Source: Candidatus Ozemibacter sibiricus (GTDB lineage Bacteria; Muiribacteriota; Ozemobacteria; Ozemobacterales; Ozemobacteraceae). Taken from it: DNA of 64,000 nt. Made by a program: the position numbers and the translations under genes. Below, in pieces: positions 60,932 to 64,000 of the stretch. The number at the start of each line of letters is the position of its first letter. Position 1 is the first letter of the stretch. The stretch is from assembly GCA_003327425.1 (NCBI GenBank), contig QOQW01000001.1, positions 186,001 through 250,000 on the forward strand, given 5' to 3'. Under the pieces are notes generated by a model. It made no database searches. It was given only the letters and a program-made list of their open reading frames with translations, and had not been told where the DNA came from.

Positions 60932-63019
60932 ATGAGTCGCGCACCGTGGCTGGCCCTGACCCTGATCCTGGTCGGGGTCATGATCGGGTGGGACGGGGCG
61001 GCCGGTGCGGAACGCGGCGCCGAGCGCCCGCCTCCCGACAAAGCCAAGGCCCAGATCAAGATCGACATCGGCCTGAAGGCCCGGGCCGCCGGCAAGATCG
61101 AAGAGGCGGTCGAAGCCTTCGAGGACGCCTACGAAGCCAATCCTTCGAATGTCTACCCCCTGCTGCTCTGGGGTGAGACGTTGTGCCAGGTGGGAATGTA
61201 CAAGGCCGCCCAGAAGGTGCTGGCCCGAATTCCCTTGAAATCGTTGCCGGCGGCCGGTCAGGGGCATGTCCACCTGCTGTTCGCTCGCATCCATCTGGCG
61301 GCCGGCGCGCTGACCGAGGCGGCGACCGCCCTGGAGGCGACGCTGGCGGTGCATCCCGAGAATGAGCTGGCCCGCATTCGGCTGGCCATGGTCAGCGATT
61401 GCCTGGGCCGGTCGGACCAGGCCCGCGACCTCCTCGACAAAGTGGTGTTGACGTCGGCGGTGCCGAGCCGCGAGCGCATCCTGGTCTATCTGCTCGATGT
61501 GCGGTACGGCAATTTCTTGCGGGCCTGGGAGAGCATCGGACTGGTGGCCCGCCGACTCGCCCGCTGGGATGGCGGCGAGGACGGCCTGCCTTTCGGCTGG
61601 AGTCTGCTGACCGGGCATCTGCCCTTCTTTTTCCTGACCCTGCCTTGCGGCCTGGGCGGCTGGCCGGGACTCATCTACGCTCTGGGTTTGATGGCCATTC
61701 TGGTGGGTCTGGCCCGACATACCTCGCCCAAGGAAGGCCATCGCCTGGACCTGGGATTCGTGGCCTTGGCCCTGGGCCATGTCGGGGTCGCCTGGTGGCT
61801 GGGCAGCGATGCTGCCCGCCTCGGGTTCCTGCAAGACGATACCGCGCTCGCCGACCCCATCTGGATCGCGCCTCGCCTCCTGATGGGGATTCACCAATGC
61901 ACCGTGGCGCTGTACCTCGCCTATGCTCTGTTCTCGACCCTGCCGCCGGCCTGGCGCCCCGCCCGCCACGAATTGTACGGCAGCTGGTTCTTCTGCTGGT
62001 GGTTCATGGTCTCGGTCCTGGTGTTCCAAAGCCGGGTCGAGGGCGGAATGCGCTGGGGTGGTCTGGCCGCCAGCCTGCTGCTGACCTTCGGGTGCGCCCT
62101 GGCCATGCCTCTGGGGCGCTATCTCTTCCTGATGGTCGGCGACCTGGTCGGGTGGAAGGGGAGCCGGCTTCTGGCCGCGCCCACCGCCGGGAATGGCACC
62201 ATCGGCTTCACGGATGCCAAGATCATGGAGACCACCATTCTCCAACATCTCGACCTCGACGAGTTCGATGAGGCGATCGCCCTGGGGCGCAAGCTCCTGG
62301 CCGGGACCGATCGGAAAGGATTCCCGGTCGCCTGGTTGGCGGTGATCCGGGCGCTGATCGAGCGTGAAGACTACGTGGAAGCCAATCAGAGCCTGGGCGA
62401 ATTTCTCCAGACCTTCCAGGGGTCTTCGGTGTCGATCTCCGGGCAATTGCTGTCTGCCTACTACAAAAGTCTGACGAGCGACCATGCGGGGGCGCTGGGG
62501 ATCATCCAGAAGCTGCCGCCCGAGCGGATGCAGGGGCTGTCGACCAATGAAGCCGCTCTGTCGTTCCTGGTGCTGGGGCGATGCAATCTCGCGTTCGAGC
62601 AGCCGGTCCAGGCCAACCTGGACCTGACCAAGGGCTTGTCGCTGGCCAAGAACCCGCTCACCGCTGCGAAGATCCTCTGCGAGCTGGTCGAACTCGAGGT
62701 TTCCATGGAGCGATTGGAGCCGGCCCTGAAATGGTTTGGCCAGGCTCAGTCCCTCAAGGGGGGCAAAAAGACCAGCGGGTTGGTCAAGACGATCGAATCG
62801 ATGGTGGTGCTCCTGCAAGGGAAGCCGGAGGTCGCCCTCGCTCTGGCCCAGGACGCCTGCCGGACCTTCCCCAAAACCAGCCGTTCCTGGGCCTGGCTGG
62901 GCCATCTGCTGTGCCTGCGCCAGCAGTTCGACGAGGCGGAAAAGCTTCTCGAAAAGATGGCTCCGGGCAGTTCTGATGCCGAGAAACTGATGGGGGAAAT
63001 CACTCGCAAGGGGCGCTGA
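60932..63019 (+). CDS. TPR-flanked multi-pass membrane protein
   Basis: 695 residues. A hydrophobic N-terminus (ALTLILVGVMIGWDGAAGA) is likely a signal peptide. TPR repeats fill about 35-195 (AFEDAYEANPSNVYPLLLWG). Five or six helices occupy about 215-410 (including FFFLTLPCGLGGWPGLIYALGL). A second helical-repeat region fills 430-690. It therefore has a TPR domain on each side of a membrane block. No enzymatic motif is seen. It ends the plus-strand cluster that begins with the GrpE-like gene. Confidence 0.78.
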   Translation: MSRAPWLALTLILVGVMIGWDGAAGAERGAERPPPDKAKAQIKIDIGLKARAAGKIEEAVEAFEDAYEANPSNVYPLLLWGETLCQVGMYKAAQKVLARIPLKSLPAAGQGHVHLLFARIHLAAGALTEAATALEATLAVHPENELARIRLAMVSDCLGRSDQARDLLDKVVLTSAVPSRERILVYLLDVRYGNFLRAWESIGLVARRLARWDGGEDGLPFGWSLLTGHLPFFFLTLPCGLGGWPGLIYALGLMAILVGLARHTSPKEGHRLDLGFVALALGHVGVAWWLGSDAARLGFLQDDTALADPIWIAPRLLMGIHQCTVALYLAYALFSTLPPAWRPARHELYGSWFFCWWFMVSVLVFQSRVEGGMRWGGLAASLLLTFGCALAMPLGRYLFLMVGDLVGWKGSRLLAAPTAGNGTIGFTDAKIMETTILQHLDLDEFDEAIALGRKLLAGTDRKGFPVAWLAVIRALIEREDYVEANQSLGEFLQTFQGSSVSISGQLLSAYYKSLTSDHAGALGIIQKLPPERMQGLSTNEAALSFLVLGRCNLAFEQPVQANLDLTKGLSLAKNPLTAAKILCELVELEVSMERLEPALKWFGQAQSLKGGKKTSGLVKTIESMVVLLQGKPEVALALAQDACRTFPKTSRSWAWLGHLLCLRQQFDEAEKLLEKMAPGSSDAEKLMGEITRKGR

Positions 63020-63062
63020 CGCCTCTCGCCGCGATGCGCGGGCCTCTGGCCGGGGAGAGGCG
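63020..63062 (+). terminator. Possible terminator after the TPR membrane gene
   Basis: A perfect 8-bp stem CGCCTCTC / GAGAGGCG, with a 27-base GC-rich loop that can itself fold, begins right after the stop codon. There is no T-tract, so termination is uncertain. Confidence 0.45.
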
Positions 63063-63191
63063 GTCGGGGGGCGCGTTGCCAGGAAGTTGGCCGGTTGGCC
63101 ATGGGGTGGATCAGGCCGAGCGGGAAGTCGCCGGGCGAGTCGCGCGAAATCATTCCCGTGGCAGGCCGATGGCGGTAGGGGTCGGCCGCGG

Positions 63192-63220
63192 TTGCCGTTC
63201 GCCGCCGGATCGGCTAATGT
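63192..63220 (+). promoter_or_regulatory. Promoter for the final gene
   Basis: TTGCCG, 17 bases, TAATGT, ending 33 bases before ATG 63254. The -10 box is acceptable rather than strong. Confidence 0.45.
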
Positions 63221-63253
63221 TAAAGAGGGAAGCATACGATTCCTCTCAGAGCC

Positions 63254-64000
63254 ATGGCTGAAGAACAAGAAGCCAAAAAAGGCCTCAAGGCCATTCTGCC
63301 CGACCTCCTGGGCGTGCTCGGGACGGTAGCGGTCGGCGGCGTGGCCTATCTCGTCTTCACCAACAAACTGCCGCAGACCTTCTGGAAGGCCTACAACTAT
63401 TTCTACATCCTGACCATCGTCGGGATCTTCGGCCTCCTCGGCGAAAAGATCGCCATCACGCTGTCGGTCTTCATCGTTCCCCTCCTCCTTGGCGGAGGAG
63501 CGATCATGATGCGCTTGAAGCCTGAGACCTACCCTATCGAGGAATGGTGGGAGGTGTATTCGCTCCTGGTGATCTTCTCCGCCGGGTTGCTGGTATTTCT
63601 CTTCCTCCGATGGGAGCAGACGAAAAAAGCCAAAGCCCTGGAAGCCGAGAGCGGCCAGTTGAAAGCCCGCATCGATCCTGCGGCGGCGGCTCGCTACCGG
63701 CAGGCGCAGGCCGAGAAAGAGAAAGGGGCCGAGATCAAGCTCGAGGGGCTGACCGGGGGCAAACCCGAGAAGAAGCTGAAGAAGAAAGAAGAGCCGGCCC
63801 CTGAGCCGGTCGATCCCAATGAGACCCCCGAACAGCGCATGGAGCGAGAGATGCGCCAGTTGAAAGACGAGTTCAGCAAGAAGTCGATGAAGCTGTCGAC
63901 CACCTTGCTGCGCATGAAGAACCTGACCAAGAGCCTCGATCGCGACGAGATCTTCGCGACGGTCGTCGAGATCATCGCCAAGGGGCTCGACGCCGATCGG
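63254..64000 (+). CDS. Membrane protein with C-terminal GAF-like start (cut by window edge)
   Basis: 249 codons visible, running off the right edge, so it is absent from the ORF track. Three to four hydrophobic helices lie in residues about 14-115 (LLGVLGTVAVGGVAYLVF, ILTIVGIFGLLGEKIAI, SLLVIFSAGLLVFLFLRW). A long charged helix-rich segment follows (KKLKKKEEPAPEPVDPNE), then MKNLTKSLDRDEIFATVVEI, the typical lead-in of a GAF domain. The rest may be a diguanylate cyclase, kinase or phosphatase output domain; this cannot be seen. No function is assigned. Confidence 0.75.
   Translation, partial: MAEEQEAKKGLKAILPDLLGVLGTVAVGGVAYLVFTNKLPQTFWKAYNYFYILTIVGIFGLLGEKIAITLSVFIVPLLLGGGAIMMRLKPETYPIEEWWEVYSLLVIFSAGLLVFLFLRWEQTKKAKALEAESGQLKARIDPAAAARYRQAQAEKEKGAEIKLEGLTGGKPEKKLKKKEEPAPEPVDPNETPEQRMEREMRQLKDEFSKKSMKLSTTLLRMKNLTKSLDRDEIFATVVEIIAKGLDADR

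Noticed and set aside
60836-63268. 810-codon minus-strand ORF
   Set aside because: Antisense shadow of the TPR membrane gene, rich in Gln/Arg/Pro typical of reverse reading.

Overview
The window is a dense, high-GC bacterial chromosome segment with about 47 protein genes on both strands. I see no rRNA, tRNA, CRISPR array, transposase or phage gene. The organism looks diderm: there are several lipoproteins, a LolA-like carrier, a SurA/PpiD-like periplasmic foldase, an O-antigen-ligase-type polymerase and pseudopilin-tip genes. It also carries RNase Y, YmdB and a YvyF-like protein, which are often seen in Firmicutes and deep-branching phyla. Very large TPR and HEAT proteins are unusually common. 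I suspect a deep-branching uncultivated lineage such as Candidatus Riflebacteria, but that is a guess from gene style, not a placement.

Layout. 1-15156: pyruvate kinase (minus, cut by the window edge), then TPR protein, pgeF, pdxJ and an FN3 lipoprotein, a HEAT/membrane protein, rhomboid protease (minus), periplasmic PPIase, rny, ymdB-type phosphodiesterase, and a thioredoxin-like protein lacking its second cysteine (minus). 15216-26938: a strong sigma-70-type promoter precedes a tightly packed eight-gene plus-strand cluster: hypothetical, LolA-like, NucS-like domain protein, radical SAM protein, TM/TPR protein, DegS-like kinase, NtrB-like kinase and NtrC-like sigma-54 activator. 27006-30547: a membrane SpoIIE/RsbU phosphatase diverges from a STAS antagonist. 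30658-39984: a minus-strand cluster of HEAT/TM protein, lipoprotein, ECF sigma factor, FecR-type anti-sigma, lipoprotein with a possible Cys-His hydrolase fold, and GspK-, GspI- and GspJ-like minor pseudopilins.

40376-49165: minus-strand PAS kinase, O-antigen ligase/TPR, DUF192 and PTS enzyme I diverge from plus-strand surE, nitrilase and birA. 49284-51467: a secreted Pro/Gly-rich protein. 51829-63019: YvyF-like zinc-ribbon protein, a long coiled-coil/GrpE-like/zinc-ribbon/TPR protein, valS, tyrS, thrS, two small proteins and a TPR membrane protein. The window ends inside a membrane protein with a likely GAF domain.

The most interesting points are: the sigma/FecR genes joined by start-stop overlaps to a pseudopilus-tip cassette; a GrpE-like domain inside a coiled-coil/TPR protein beside three tRNA synthetases; a NucS-like nuclease domain whose catalytic lysine seems to be missing; and two near-identical 23-nt elements facing outward between the secreted protein and the YvyF-like gene.

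All domain calls come from reading motifs by eye. No database search or structure prediction was run. Start codons were chosen from ribosome-binding sites, overlaps and promoter positions, and differ from the ORF track where stated.
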